Under the pieces are notes generated by a model, which saw nothing but the letters and a program-made list of their open reading frames with translations, had not been told where the DNA came from and made no database searches. 59,416 nt of DNA from Candidatus Thioglobus sp. REDSEA-S12_B1 (lineage in GTDB: Bacteria; Pseudomonadota; Gammaproteobacteria; PS1; Pseudothioglobaceae). Location of the stretch: assembly GCA_001628405.1 (NCBI GenBank), contig LURN01000009.1:1-59416 (forward strand), read 5' to 3'. Position numbers and translations under genes: made by a program. Shown one piece after another: positions 49,129 through 58,314 of the stretch (its first letter is position 1; every line of letters begins with the position of its first letter).

Positions 49129-49716
49129 TTACTGGTTGTAATCTTTTCGCCCTGATAGGGCATGCGCAATTGTATTAATATCGGTATATTCAAGCTCGCC
49201 TCCTAGGGGTATTCCGTGAGCTATCCTTGTTGTTTTAATTTGATATTTTTTTGCTAAATTATGGATATAGTGTGCGGTTACCTCACCCTCGATTGTCGCA
49301 TTAGTGGCCAGGATGAGTTCGATGACCTCTTGATTTGATAACAAAACTTCGAGCTCATCAAGGCCAAGCTCAGAGGCTCCAATGCCATCAATTGGTGACA
49401 GGTAGCCACTTAAAACAAAATATTTCCCTTTGTATGCACCACTTTGTTCGATGACATGAATATCTGAGGGGGTTTCTACGACGCAAAGTTGTGACTTGTC
49501 ACGGGCGTCATTGGAGCAAATGTCACAAATGTTTTTTTCAGTCAAGGTCCTGCATTGTTCACAGTTTTTGACGTTTTCCATTGCCTCCTTTAATGCTTTT
49601 GAGAGCTCTAATCCACCCAATCTATCTCTCTCAAGAAGGTGGTAAATAAACCTTTGAGCAGTTTTAGAGCCTACTCCTGGTAGTTTGCTAAAGGCTTTAT
49701 TTAATTTTTCAATCAT
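49129..49716 (-). CDS. recR: Recombination protein RecR
   Basis: 195-aa DNA-binding ring protein of RecFOR gap repair. N-terminal helix-hairpin-helix KLPGVGSKTAQRFIYHLL (res ~12-29), Cys4 zinc finger CEQCRTLTEKNICDIC (res ~53-68), and Toprim domain LCVVETPSDIHVIEQSGAYKG and LGGELEYTD (shown). Part of the conserved dnaX-ybaB-recR operon, 20 bp after ybaB. Confidence 0.97.
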   Translation of the reverse strand: MIEKLNKAFSKLPGVGSKTAQRFIYHLLERDRLGGLELSKALKEAMENVKNCEQCRTLTEKNICDICSNDARDKSQLCVVETPSDIHVIEQSGAYKGKYFVLSGYLSPIDGIGASELGLDELEVLLSNQEVIELILATNATIEGEVTAHYIHNLAKKYQIKTTRIAHGIPLGGELEYTDINTIAHALSGRKDYNQ

Positions 49717-49736
49717 CTCGAGTTATATATTGTTTA

Positions 49737-50042
49737 CTAGAAGGGAAGATTAAGGCCGCCAGTCACGTTTTTCATTTTATTCTTGGAGATTTCATTGATT
49801 TTTGTAGAAGCATCATTGACAGCTACTATTATTAAATCTTCCAGCATTTCTTTGTCAGAAAAAAGTGATTCATCTATAGAGATATCGGTGACTTTGAAAT
49901 CGCCATTCATTTCAACTTTTAAAGCACCTGAGGCAGCTAAACCTTCACAGCTTAGGGATTTTATTTCTCTTTGAACGGCCTCCATATCCTCCTGCATCTG
50001 TTTCGCTTTTTGCATCATTCCTGCCATTCCACCTTTAAACAT
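49737..50042 (-). CDS. ybaB: YbaB/EbfC nucleoid-associated protein
   Basis: 101-aa dimeric DNA-binding protein. MAGMMQKAKQMQEDMEAVQREI opens the family, followed by GLAASGALKVEMNGDFKVTDISIDES and a C-terminal KMKNVTGGLNLPF, a typical gammaproteobacterial end. Its start overlaps the dnaX stop by 8 bp, as in the canonical dnaX-ybaB-recR arrangement. Confidence 0.95.
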   Translation of the reverse strand: MFKGGMAGMMQKAKQMQEDMEAVQREIKSLSCEGLAASGALKVEMNGDFKVTDISIDESLFSDKEMLEDLIIVAVNDASTKINEISKNKMKNVTGGLNLPF

Positions 50043-51648
50043 TATCTGACTCCTTTATTGATTTGATAGATTTAATATCGACCTTTGAATTGAATACTTC
50101 CTGTAATTCTTTGAGGCCATCATCGCTGAGAAATTGGCTCTCTGTTTCTTTTTGTTTTCGCTCTTTCTCTAAAGACTCCTTTTGTGACAGAGAGTCACCA
50201 TTAGTCTCACCAGGCTCAAAAATTAACTCTACTAAAGGATATTGCTTATGGAGTGCAATTCTTATTGATTCCTCAGTTTTAGGGGTGAGAAGATTAACAA
50301 AATCTGAACTCAATGTTAGAACGAGTGTTTGACCTGTAAGCGACTTGAATACAGTGTTTTTTACTAGCATTTTTGCAGCACCATTGAAATCAAAAGTCTT
50401 AATAATATCTTCCCATTCTTTTTGGTTTTTGATATCGAGTTGATTTGTTTCTGTTTCAGGTAATTGCGAATTTGACGAAGCAATCGAAGGTTCCTTTTCG
50501 GTTGAGGCATCAGTAATTTTTGAACTTTTATTTGGAGTTGACTTTAAATTTTTTTTTTCGGCTCCATCAAAGTCTGGATGAAAGGCAATCATTCTGAGAA
50601 TTGTCATCTCAAGACCGATTTGTTCGCTAGGAGACAAACTCATATCTTTTTGGCCGTTAATTGCAATTTGGTAGTAAAGCTGGAGATCTTGAGCTGAAAA
50701 GCTATTGGCAAGATCGGCAATATCAGAGGGAAATTGTTTTTTGTCTTGTATGATTTGAGCCAAAGATATTTGATGAAAAAGCGATGTTAAATCTTTCAGA
50801 GCATTGGCTAAGTTTTCACCTTTATGAGCCAAATTCTTCACAAATGATAAAATTTGTTCAGCATCTCTTAGACTGATTAGTTTTGCGAGATTTATAATTT
50901 CATCATGATTGACTAGTCCAAGCATCTCTTTAAGATCTTTCTCCTTGACGCTTCCATTTCCATAAGAAATTGACTGATCGAGAAGACTAAGCGCATCCCT
51001 CATTGAGCCATTACCAAACTCTGCAATCTTTGAAAGAGCTTCCTCGTCAAACTCAAGTTTTTCTTCATCCATGATGAACTTAAGATGATTAAGAATTTCC
51101 TCATGAGAGAGCTTATTTAGATTGAACTGAAGGCATCTAGAAAGGACAGTGATTGGTAATTTCTTTGGATCAGTTGTAGCTAATAAAAATTTGATATGAG
51201 CAGGAGGTTCCTCTAAAGTTTTCAAAAGTGCGTTAAAGCTACTTTTTGAAAGCATATGAACTTCATCAATCAGATAAATTTTGTATAAATTCTTGGTCGG
51301 AGTGTACTGCGCATTTTCAAGAATTTCTCTCATGTGATCAACCCCAGTATTAGAGGCTGCATCTAACTCGATTAGGTCAACTGATTGACCTTTGTCAATT
51401 TCTAGGCAGGTCGGGCATTTTCCACATGGAGTAGAGCTTACACCTTCCTCGCAGTTAACAGATTTTGCAAAAATTCTAGCAATTGTTGTCTTACCAACAC
51501 CCCTAGTTCCCGTAAAAAGAAATCCGTGATGAAGATTGTTATTATCTAATGCATTAACAAGGGTTCTGATGGTATGAGTTTGTCCTACGAGCTCTTTGAA
51601 ATTATGAGGTCTATATTTTCTTGCTAAAACTTCGTAGTGTTCACTCAT
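50035..51648 (-). CDS. dnaX: DNA polymerase III subunits tau/gamma
   Basis: Clamp-loader ATPase. 537 aa as tau. Walker A FTGTRGVGKTTIARIFAKS (~res 44-62), zinc module CEEGVSSTPCGKCPTC, Walker B YLIDEVHMLS, sensor-1 LLATTDPKKLPITVLSRC, then domain III to ~res 360. A run of ten A on the coding strand at codons 364-367 begins the low-complexity linker; slippage there would give a ~367-374 aa gamma form. The C-terminal region (res ~430-537) is the tau-specific part, shorter than in E. coli (643 aa total). It is followed by ybaB and recR; ffs lies just upstream. Confidence 0.96.
   Translation of the reverse strand: MSEHYEVLARKYRPHNFKELVGQTHTIRTLVNALDNNNLHHGFLFTGTRGVGKTTIARIFAKSVNCEEGVSSTPCGKCPTCLEIDKGQSVDLIELDAASNTGVDHMREILENAQYTPTKNLYKIYLIDEVHMLSKSSFNALLKTLEEPPAHIKFLLATTDPKKLPITVLSRCLQFNLNKLSHEEILNHLKFIMDEEKLEFDEEALSKIAEFGNGSMRDALSLLDQSISYGNGSVKEKDLKEMLGLVNHDEIINLAKLISLRDAEQILSFVKNLAHKGENLANALKDLTSLFHQISLAQIIQDKKQFPSDIADLANSFSAQDLQLYYQIAINGQKDMSLSPSEQIGLEMTILRMIAFHPDFDGAEKKNLKSTPNKSSKITDASTEKEPSIASSNSQLPETETNQLDIKNQKEWEDIIKTFDFNGAAKMLVKNTVFKSLTGQTLVLTLSSDFVNLLTPKTEESIRIALHKQYPLVELIFEPGETNGDSLSQKESLEKERKQKETESQFLSDDGLKELQEVFNSKVDIKSIKSIKESDNV
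50549..50558 (-). other. A10 slippage tract in dnaX (possible gamma-subunit frameshift site)
   Basis: Coding strand reads GCC-G-A10-TTT. In frame it encodes Glu-Lys-Lys-Asn. If one A is gained (or a -1 shift occurs), translation meets TAA after about eight codons; if one A is lost, TAA follows directly (ATT TAA). Both shifts end right after domain III, where E. coli and Thermus dnaX end gamma by ribosomal frameshift or transcriptional slippage respectively. Confidence 0.6.
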
Positions 51649-51671
51649 CAGTCATTATGTTATTTTAGAAA

Positions 51672-51780
51672 GGTAGTGCCGAGAATAGAATCCAACACAT
51701 AAAAAAATTATTACCGTTGCTCCCTTCCAGGCCTGGCGGGGTTCATAACTATTTATTGTCGGTTTACCCTCGACACTACC
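51672..51780 (-). ncRNA. ffs: 4.5S RNA (bacterial SRP RNA)
   Basis: Minus-strand RNA of ~109 nt. The ends pair: GGTAGTGTCGAG with CTCGGCACTACC (12 bp, one wobble). The apical Ffh-binding domain is recognisable as GCCAGGCCTGGAAGGGAGCA followed by AC, with a GGAA tetraloop and the asymmetric bulge. A TAAAAT at 51785-51790 is a suitable -10. Its location next to dnaX is common in gammaproteobacteria. It scaffolds Ffh for co-translational membrane targeting. Confidence 0.93.
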
Positions 51781-51841
51781 CAAGATTTTACTTGAAATGA
51801 TTATTCTTATTATTCAATATTAAATGATTCGTTGGTATTTT

Positions 51842-52675
51842 TTAGGATTTTAAAGATTGATATTGATCATATACTTCGGACCAAATTGGCCCTGCAAATC
51901 CATCTGAAATTTGAATGCCATCAATAATGGTTATTGGGATAATCTCTCTCGTGGAGCTTGAAATCCATACTTCGTCAGCATTCATAAGCTGCTCCTTTGT
52001 AAATGAAGATTCTTCAACATTGAAGTTGTTGATTTTTGCACATTCAATAACCTTCTCTCTGGTAATTCCTGGAAGTATATTGGGGCCCTTTGGGTGAGTA
52101 TAAATGCAGTTACTTTTTACGATAAATACGTTTGAACTTGAGGCTTCAGTCACTATCCCATCACGATAAAGAATAGTTTCTTCGGCATCATTGTTTTTTG
52201 CTTCTTGAGCATAGAGAGTATTGGCTAAAAGAGATGTCGCTTTTGTATTACTTTTAAGCCACCTAATGTCTTCTCTTGTAATTGCAGAGAGCCCATTTAG
52301 AAGCGTGCTTTTTTCTCTAGGATTGATAGCGCTTGATTGAATATACACCGTTGGCTTTAATTCACCATAAGTATGTTTTCTATTCTCATCACTGCCTCTA
52401 GAAATTTGTAAGTATATTGCTTGATTTTGGTTATTAGGGTCAAATGAGATGATCTTGTTGATTAAATCTTTCCATTCATTATTAGTGTGAGGGTTCTTAA
52501 TGCTAATTGCATCTAGACCATCCTGCAGACGATTTAAGTGAGAATCTAGGCCAATGATTTTTCTGTTGTATGCTGGAAAGACTTCATAGACGCCATCCCC
52601 AAAGAGGAATCCTCTATCCATTACAGATACAAATGCTTTATCTTTTTCTATAAAGTTTCCGTTTAAATAAACCAA
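51842..52675 (-). CDS. Class IV PLP aminotransferase, D-amino-acid transaminase-like
   Basis: 277 aa, fold type IV. VSVMDRGFLFGDGVYEVFP (res ~16-34) is the D-amino-acid transaminase/ADC-lyase start. The PLP lysine falls in LKSNTKATSLLANTLYAQEA; ASSSNVFIVKSN and LPGITREKVIECAKINN complete the signature. Class IV also includes branched-chain aminotransferases and aminodeoxychorismate lyase, but overall motifs and the dacA neighbour favour D-alanine/D-glutamate supply for the cell wall. It starts 2 bp after dacA and is cotranscribed. Confidence 0.82.
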   Translation of the reverse strand: MVYLNGNFIEKDKAFVSVMDRGFLFGDGVYEVFPAYNRKIIGLDSHLNRLQDGLDAISIKNPHTNNEWKDLINKIISFDPNNQNQAIYLQISRGSDENRKHTYGELKPTVYIQSSAINPREKSTLLNGLSAITREDIRWLKSNTKATSLLANTLYAQEAKNNDAEETILYRDGIVTEASSSNVFIVKSNCIYTHPKGPNILPGITREKVIECAKINNFNVEESSFTKEQLMNADEVWISSSTREIIPITIIDGIQISDGFAGPIWSEVYDQYQSLKS

Positions 52676-52677
52676 AA

Positions 52678-53820
52678 TTATCTAAACATCAATTTGACTG
52701 TGTCAATCATTTTAGATACAAATCCAGCCTCCTCAGCATCTTCAAGAGCTATAAGCGGAAGTGTTGCAATATCTTCATTATTAAAGCTTATTGCAAGAGT
52801 GCCTACGCGATCACCTTGACTGATTGGGGCGATCAAATCACCCGCTAGCTCAATAGTTTGAGTTGTATACTTGAATTGATTTCTTGGAAGGGTTAAGAAG
52901 CTAGAATCTGCTACACCAACTTTCATATTCCCTTTTTTAGATTTGAAAACTGGAACTTGATGAGATATATCATTGACCGACTGAGTCTCGAAAAAACGGA
53001 AACCGTAATCAAGAAGCTTTTCTGTTTCAGCGGTTCTGATTGCAGGGCTTTGTGAGCCTAGCACAACAGAAATTAATCTCATGCCTACGCGGTTTGCACT
53101 TGTAGCAAGGCAGTAACCTGCTTTTTGAGTCCATCCCGTTTTGAGTCCATCAACAGTGCTATCAGTAAATAATAGTTTATTTCGATTGATTTGTTTAATG
53201 TTGTTGTAGGTGAATTCTTTTTGGCCATACCACTCATAAAAATCTGGAAATTCCTTAATAAGCACAGAGGATAGAAGTGCCATATCCTTTGCTGTTGTAT
53301 ATTGATCTTTATGCGGCAGGCCTGATGAGTTTTCAAAGCGTGTATTTGTCATTCCAATCTCTTGAGCATAGTCATTCATAAATAGGACAAACGTCCCTTC
53401 TGAGCCAGCTACATGCTCCGCTAATGCTACAGAAGCATCATTGCCAGATTGTATTATCATTCCTTTTAAAAGATCTTCAAGTCTTATCATTTTTCCAACC
53501 TCGATAAAACTTCTAGAGCCTCCAGTTTTCCATGCCTTTTCGCTTATCTTTACTTCATCATCAAGAGAGATAAACTCTTCTTTTAGGCGCTTAAAGACTA
53601 CATAAGAGGTCATTATTTTTGTCAAGCTGGCTGGCGCTCTTCTCTCGTTTTCATTCTCTGAGGCAAGAATCTTGCCAGAGTTGTGATCCATAAGAATGTA
53701 GGATTTTGCAGCGATTGGAGGTGATTCTGGGATATAGAAGCGAGGTTCTTCAGCGCTTACATTTGAGAAAAGAAGCAGTATAAAAAATGTTTTTAATAAA
53801 GTAAGAATATTTGATTTCAT
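52678..53820 (-). CDS. dacA: D-alanyl-D-alanine carboxypeptidase (PBP5/6 family)
   Basis: Trims the terminal D-Ala of peptidoglycan stem peptides. 380 aa. Signal peptide res 1-23 (cleavage near VSA-EE). Penicillin-binding motifs: Ser65-x-x-Lys68 (SLTK), Ser125-Gly-Asn127 (SGN) and Lys227-Thr-Gly (KTG in VDGLKTGWT). The C-terminal beta domain and an amphipathic end, FVSKMIDTVKLMFR, which anchors PBP5 to the inner membrane, are present. Located between rodA and the class IV aminotransferase. Confidence 0.96.
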   Translation of the reverse strand: MKSNILTLLKTFFILLLFSNVSAEEPRFYIPESPPIAAKSYILMDHNSGKILASENENERRAPASLTKIMTSYVVFKRLKEEFISLDDEVKISEKAWKTGGSRSFIEVGKMIRLEDLLKGMIIQSGNDASVALAEHVAGSEGTFVLFMNDYAQEIGMTNTRFENSSGLPHKDQYTTAKDMALLSSVLIKEFPDFYEWYGQKEFTYNNIKQINRNKLLFTDSTVDGLKTGWTQKAGYCLATSANRVGMRLISVVLGSQSPAIRTAETEKLLDYGFRFFETQSVNDISHQVPVFKSKKGNMKVGVADSSFLTLPRNQFKYTTQTIELAGDLIAPISQGDRVGTLAISFNNEDIATLPLIALEDAEEAGFVSKMIDTVKLMFR

Positions 53821-53903
53821 GAAATATTTTTTGTCCAGAAAGTTTGTATTGAAGAAATAGCTTTGAATTATGTTAGTTTTAATTACAAATTGATTATAAC
53901 GAG

Positions 53904-55040
53904 TTACTGTAAATATCTTGGACTTTTATGTTTATGAAGTGACATAATTATTCCAAAGCTAGCCATAAGCGTCATCAGAGAGGAGCCTCCATAGCTTATT
54001 AACGGTAACGGAACTCCTACAACCGGGAGAAGGCCTGAAACCATGCCTATATTTACAAAAATGTAGGTAAAAAACACAAATGTAAGGCTAGCACCTAAAA
54101 GTCTAGAGAAGTTGTCCTCACATCGAAGTGACAAGCTCATGCATCGATAAACAATAAGAGCATAAATTAGAATAAGTAACAAGAATCCAACGAAGCCCAA
54201 TTCTTCAGCCAGAACTGAGAAAATGAAATCAGTAGATTGTTCTGGGACAAAATCGAGTTGAGACTGAGAGCCTCTCACGATTCCTTTTCCAGTAAATCCA
54301 CCAGAACCAATTGCAATTTTTGATTGAATAATATGATAGCCTGATCCAAGAGGGTCAGACTCAGGGTTGAAAAGAGTTAAGATTCGCTTTTTTTGGTATG
54401 CAATTAACAAATAATTCCATGCAAAATAGAGTGAACTAGTCAAAATACTTGTTAAGATTAAAAGGTTTAGCCAAACATTTTTTACAAGCATCACTCTAAA
54501 GCCTGAAAAAAATAAAACATAGATACCTGAGGCCCCAATCAGCAAAGATGTACCAAGATCAGGTTGTCTTGCTATCAAAAGTACAACCACACCAATTGTA
54601 ATCATTGAAAGAATGACTGGAAACGCCCTTGGCGGAAGTGTTTTTTCACTGAGGATTGCGGCTATTGTCATTGGCACTATAATTTTCATTAATTCCGATG
54701 GCTGAAATCTTACAAATCCTAAATCCAGCCATCTTTGAGCACCACCACCAGAGCTTCCAAAAAATAAAACCATGATTAATAGAATAACACCCAGAATCAT
54801 AAGTAAAGGTGCTGCCCTTAGCATAATGATTGGGGGTATTTGAGCTATTACAAGCATCACAGTAGTTGCTAAACCAAGATGAATCATTTGTCTATATACA
54901 AGGTTGAGTGAGCCTCCAGAGCTACTGAATAAAATAAGAAGGCCGAATGATGATAGAAGAATTAAAAGAATAAAAAGTGGCGTGTCGATTTTGAAAAATT
55001 TATAAAAAAGAATGAGCTTTTTTATTAAAAATGAAATCAT
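53904..55040 (-). CDS. rodA: Rod-shape peptidoglycan polymerase RodA (SEDS family)
   Basis: SEDS glycosyltransferase of the elongasome that polymerises glycan strands with PBP2. From ATG 55040, 378 aa with about ten TM helices; an upstream in-frame Met would add 26 polar residues overlapping the neighbour, so I reject it. Motifs: RWLDLGFVRFQPSELMKI, RQPDLGTSLLIGASGIYVLF with the catalytic Asp in the long loop, SKIAIGSGGFTGKGIVRGSQ, FVPEQSTDFIFSVLAEELGF and VGVPLPLISYGGSS. The start overlaps the upstream stop (ATGA). mrdA (PBP2) is not adjacent in the window. Confidence 0.95.
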   Translation of the reverse strand: MISFLIKKLILFYKFFKIDTPLFILLILLSSFGLLILFSSSGGSLNLVYRQMIHLGLATTVMLVIAQIPPIIMLRAAPLLMILGVILLIMVLFFGSSGGGAQRWLDLGFVRFQPSELMKIIVPMTIAAILSEKTLPPRAFPVILSMITIGVVVLLIARQPDLGTSLLIGASGIYVLFFSGFRVMLVKNVWLNLLILTSILTSSLYFAWNYLLIAYQKKRILTLFNPESDPLGSGYHIIQSKIAIGSGGFTGKGIVRGSQSQLDFVPEQSTDFIFSVLAEELGFVGFLLLILIYALIVYRCMSLSLRCEDNFSRLLGASLTFVFFTYIFVNIGMVSGLLPVVGVPLPLISYGGSSLMTLMASFGIIMSLHKHKSPRYLQ

Positions 55041-55399
55041 ATTAATAGCAGTCCGACTTTCCTTAAATCTCCAAGAAGTAAATTGAAGCTTGAGCATGCA
55101 GAGGTATTGTTCATGCATTCTACTCCTAGGCCCATGTTAGATAGCTCCATTTGTTGTTTAGGAGAGAGAAATTTGGGAGCGTTTCCGGTTCCTATGATTA
55201 GTATATCGACTGAATCCTTAATTATTAAAGGAAATAATAATTCTTTTCCAATTTCGTTGATATCTAAACTAGAGATTTCTTTGGATAATGAGGCGGATAT
55301 AAAGCAGGGGTTTTTTAATTTAACATGTGATAGAGAAACTGAGGAGTCATCTATTGAAATAATGGTATTTGTATTCGCGTTTTGCTGAGTGAATTCCAT
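55037..55399 (-). CDS. Mth938/NDUFAF3-like domain protein (DUF498)
   Basis: 120 aa. The C-terminal half carries the family signature: DILIIGTGNAPKFLSPKQQM, GLGVECMNNTSACSSFNLLL and the closing GDLRKVGLLLI. The eukaryotic member NDUFAF3 is a complex I assembly factor; bacterial function is unknown. It overlaps rodA by 4 bp (ATGA). It is divergent from gltX across 85 bp. Confidence 0.85.
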   Translation of the reverse strand: MEFTQQNANTNTIISIDDSSVSLSHVKLKNPCFISASLSKEISSLDINEIGKELLFPLIIKDSVDILIIGTGNAPKFLSPKQQMELSNMGLGVECMNNTSACSSFNLLLGDLRKVGLLLI

Positions 55400-55484
55400 T
55401 AATTTACAGGCATATTTGGGTGTTGGATGAATATTATAACAGTGTAAAATTAGTACTGATTTATTTGGGCTTTAAATAATTAAG

Positions 55485-56873
55485 ATGAAATCAAGATTCG
55501 CTCCTTCTCCTACAGGTTTTTTGCATATTGGCGGTGCTAGAACAGCTCTTTTTGCCTGGCTATGGGCAAAAAAAAATGAGAGTAATTTTGTTCTTAGGAT
55601 TGAAGATACTGATAAGGAGCGCTCAACTCAGGCATCTGTTGATGCAATTCTAGAGGGTCTAGATTGGCTCGGCCTTGATTATGATGAAGGGCCTTTCTAC
55701 CAAAGTGATCGTTTTGATAGATACAATGAAGTCATTAATGAATTAGTATCAAAAGGTCAGGCTTACTATTGTGACTGCTCAAAAGAGCGTTTAGAGTCGA
55801 TGAGAGAGAGTCAAATTGCCAACAAAGAGAAACCCAAGTATGACGGCTGCTGTCGAAAAAAGTCATTAAAAAATGGCGTCATTCGATTCCTTAATCCGGA
55901 TGAAGGCCATGTTAGTTTTCATGATTATGTCAAAGGCGAGGTTAGTATCTCGAACTCTGAGCTGGATGATTTAATCATTTTAAGGTCGGATGGTACGCCT
56001 ACATATAACTTGACTGTCGTTGTTGATGATCACGACATGCAAATCGATTGTGTCATAAGGGGTGATGACCACATCAATAATACCCCTAAACAAATTAATC
56101 TTTATGAAGCAATGGGTTGGAATGTGCCTAAATTTGCACATGTTCCAATGATTTTGGGTTCAGATGGCTCACGTTTATCAAAAAGACATGGCGCATTGAA
56201 TCTTCTATCCTATAGAGACGAAGGGTTTTTGCCAGACGCATTATTAAACTATCTGGTCAGGCTTGGATGGTCAAATGGTGACCAGGAAATATTCTCAATT
56301 GAAGAGATGATTAAGCTTTTTGAGCTCAAAAATATTAATAATTCGCCTGCAAGCTTTAACCAAGAAAAGCTTGAATGGATGAATCAAAGCTACATTAAAA
56401 CGATTTCATTAGGCAAACTTACTGAGCACTTGAATTGGCATCTTGATAGACTAAATATTAACTTAGACAATGGACCTGAAATAAATCAGCTCATTGAATT
56501 TCTAAGGGAGAGATCAAAGTCCTTGGTTGACTTGGCTCAAAGCTGCATTATGTTCTATAAAGATTTTGAAGCTTTCGATGAAGCTCAAGCCAATAAAACT
56601 TTTAAAGCAGGATCAAAAGAAGTTTTGCAAGATTTAGTGAGTCAGCTTAGTAAAGTTAATGATTGGAATTCTAACAATATTCATTCCGTTATCGAATTGA
56701 TCTGTGAAGAGAGGAATATTGGTTTTGGCAAGGTTGGTCAGCCATTTAGGCTTGCACTTAGCGGTGATGGAAAGGCTGGGAGTATAGATAAAAGCGCTCA
56801 ATTTGTCGGAAAAGAGAGAACTTTGTCGCGATTGGAAATGGCTATAGATTGGATAAATAGTCAACATAATTGA
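55485..56873 (+). CDS. gltX: Glutamyl-tRNA synthetase
   Basis: Class Ib synthetase. 462 aa. RFAPSPTGFLHIGGARTALF (HIGH region, res 4-23), LRIEDTDKERS, the zinc element with Cys in CDCSKERLESM and GCCR, YNLTVVVDDHDMQIDCVIRG, HVPMILGSDGSRLSKRHGA (KMSKS-like LSKRH) and the helical anticodon domain. A bacterial discriminating-type enzyme by overall pattern, but discrimination cannot be judged here. Confidence 0.96.
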   Translation: MKSRFAPSPTGFLHIGGARTALFAWLWAKKNESNFVLRIEDTDKERSTQASVDAILEGLDWLGLDYDEGPFYQSDRFDRYNEVINELVSKGQAYYCDCSKERLESMRESQIANKEKPKYDGCCRKKSLKNGVIRFLNPDEGHVSFHDYVKGEVSISNSELDDLIILRSDGTPTYNLTVVVDDHDMQIDCVIRGDDHINNTPKQINLYEAMGWNVPKFAHVPMILGSDGSRLSKRHGALNLLSYRDEGFLPDALLNYLVRLGWSNGDQEIFSIEEMIKLFELKNINNSPASFNQEKLEWMNQSYIKTISLGKLTEHLNWHLDRLNINLDNGPEINQLIEFLRERSKSLVDLAQSCIMFYKDFEAFDEAQANKTFKAGSKEVLQDLVSQLSKVNDWNSNNIHSVIELICEERNIGFGKVGQPFRLALSGDGKAGSIDKSAQFVGKERTLSRLEMAIDWINSQHN

Positions 56874-56892
56874 ATTAATTGACATAATTCCA

Positions 56893-57834
56893 GTGCTCAC
56901 AAATTTTTTCCAAATATTTTTATTAATTTCACCAGTATTTCTTCTGATTATATTGGGAAATCTTCTTAGAAGGATTGGAGTGCCGGATGTCTCCTTTTGG
57001 GACGTAAACGATAAGCTATGTTACTGGGTGTTAATTCCCGCTCTTTTATTCCACTTTATCTCTCAAGTTAGCTTATCTTCAGAAATGCTTTACATATATT
57101 CAGTAATTATATTGACTGGTTTTGTGGTTACGTTCAGTTCTTCGATTATTATAGGAAAATTATTGGGCTACTCTCCTGAAGTCTGGACTTCAATTCTCCA
57201 GGGCTCGATGAGGCAGAATGCTTTTATTGCGCTTGCTATTGCTGGAAGCTTTTTCGGAGCTGAAGGTTTAAAAATTGCCTCATTATTTATGTTTATATAT
57301 GTTCCTACTATTAATGTCATTGTCATATCAACAATGGTGATGAGTCTTAAAAATACTAATCAAAAAGATTCGAAAAAAGATATATCAAACGTATTTATTG
57401 AAATCTCAAAGAATCCATTTATTTTGGCAATGATTGCTGGACTAATATTCTCATTATTTCCTTCTCAAAAAATTAGTGTTCTTATTGATACGACTGAGCT
57501 ACTAGGTTCAGCTGCTCTTCCAATAATGCTTTTGACTATCGGAGCTAAGATTAAAGTTAGAGACCTAACTTTAAAAGTATTGCCTATCATTATCTCAAAC
57601 ACCCTTAAATTAATTATTCTTCCAGTTGTTGCATACTTCGTTGCAAGTTATTTTAATTTGAGTCAAACTGAGGTGATTGTTGCTGTTATTTTTGCTTCAG
57701 TGCCAACTGCTGCTATGTCATACTCTTTAGCCTTGCAGTTTAATGCGGATCATCAATTGATGAGAGCTATTCTGACAACCCAAGTTGCTCTATCATTCAT
57801 AACAATTCCTCTGCTCCTTGCTTTTGTTACATAA
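56893..57834 (+). CDS. AEC-family transporter (auxin efflux carrier superfamily)
   Basis: 313-aa membrane protein with about ten hydrophobic helices in two inverted repeats: ISPVFLLIILGNLLRRIGV at the start, WTSILQGSMRQNAFIALAIAG in the first half, and AALPIMLLTIGAKIKVRDL plus VPTAAMSYSLALQFNAD in the second, matching the malonate/auxin-carrier family. Substrate unknown. GTG start 56893 is chosen because it opens the first TM helix; no clear SD. 19 bp after gltX. Confidence 0.85.
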   Translation: MLTNFFQIFLLISPVFLLIILGNLLRRIGVPDVSFWDVNDKLCYWVLIPALLFHFISQVSLSSEMLYIYSVIILTGFVVTFSSSIIIGKLLGYSPEVWTSILQGSMRQNAFIALAIAGSFFGAEGLKIASLFMFIYVPTINVIVISTMVMSLKNTNQKDSKKDISNVFIEISKNPFILAMIAGLIFSLFPSQKISVLIDTTELLGSAALPIMLLTIGAKIKVRDLTLKVLPIIISNTLKLIILPVVAYFVASYFNLSQTEVIVAVIFASVPTAAMSYSLALQFNADHQLMRAILTTQVALSFITIPLLLAFVT

Positions 57835-57893
57835 AAGTAATTAGTGAGCTTATAGAAATATCTTCATAAAAAAACAGAATTCTTGAAAAGAAG

Positions 57894-57902
57894 TGTTATA
57901 AT
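57894..57902 (+). promoter_or_regulatory. Extended -10 promoter of trxA
   Basis: TGTTATAAT, an extended -10 (TGn-TATAAT), about 50 bp before the trxA ATG. No convincing -35, as is usual for extended -10 promoters. Confidence 0.6.
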
Positions 57903-57951
57903 TATGTTCAGAGTTAATTCAACTCTAATAAAACATTCCATTATTTAGTAC

Positions 57952-58278
57952 ATGAACGACAAAATTAAAGTAGTCAGTGATTCCTCTTTTGAGGATGATG
58001 TTATAAATTCCTCACAACCTGTTTTAGTAGATTTTTGGGCTGAATGGTGCGGCCCTTGTAAGGCTTTGGCCCCTATTCTTGATGAAATTGCCGATGAGTA
58101 TGAGGGAAAAATCACCATTGCAAAAGTCAATGTTGATGAAAATGTCCAATTGCCCCCAAAATATGGAATCAGGGGAATACCTACTATGCTTTTGTTTAAA
58201 GATGGAGCAGTTCAAGCAACAAAAGTTGGTGCGCTATCAAAAGCTAACCTTAATGCTTTTTTAGATTCTAATATTTAA
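57952..58278 (+). CDS. trxA: Thioredoxin
   Basis: 108-aa disulfide reductase. Active site W-Cys33-Gly-Pro-Cys36 in [20 protein letters not shown]; the cis-Pro loop [14 protein letters not shown] is present. Length and motif match E. coli TrxA. The trxA-rho order is conserved in gammaproteobacteria. Confidence 0.97.
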   Translation: MNDKIKVVSDSSFEDDVINSSQPVLVDFWAEWCGPCKALAPILDEIADEYEGKITIAKVNVDENVQLPPKYGIRGIPTMLLFKDGAVQATKVGALSKANLNAFLDSNI

Positions 58279-58293
58279 CTTACTAACATTATT

Positions 58294-58314
58294 TAATAAC
58301 TAATAACTAATAAC
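58294..58314 (+). repeat. 7-bp tandem repeat in the rho leader (3 units)
   Basis: Three exact copies of taataac followed by a degenerate fourth (taaatta), in the 130-bp trxA-rho spacer. The spacer otherwise is AT-rich with no clear hairpin, T-tract or leader peptide. Confidence 0.75.

Noticed and set aside
53085..53336. Long open frames antisense or out of frame inside dacA, guaB, pntA, argF, gltX and others
   Set aside because: They are fully contained in well-supported genes, lack recognisable motifs and look like codon-bias shadows.
55041..55118. N-terminal extension of rodA
   Set aside because: Polar, overlaps the Mth938-domain gene in another frame; the ATGA overlap at 55037-55040 gives a normal start.
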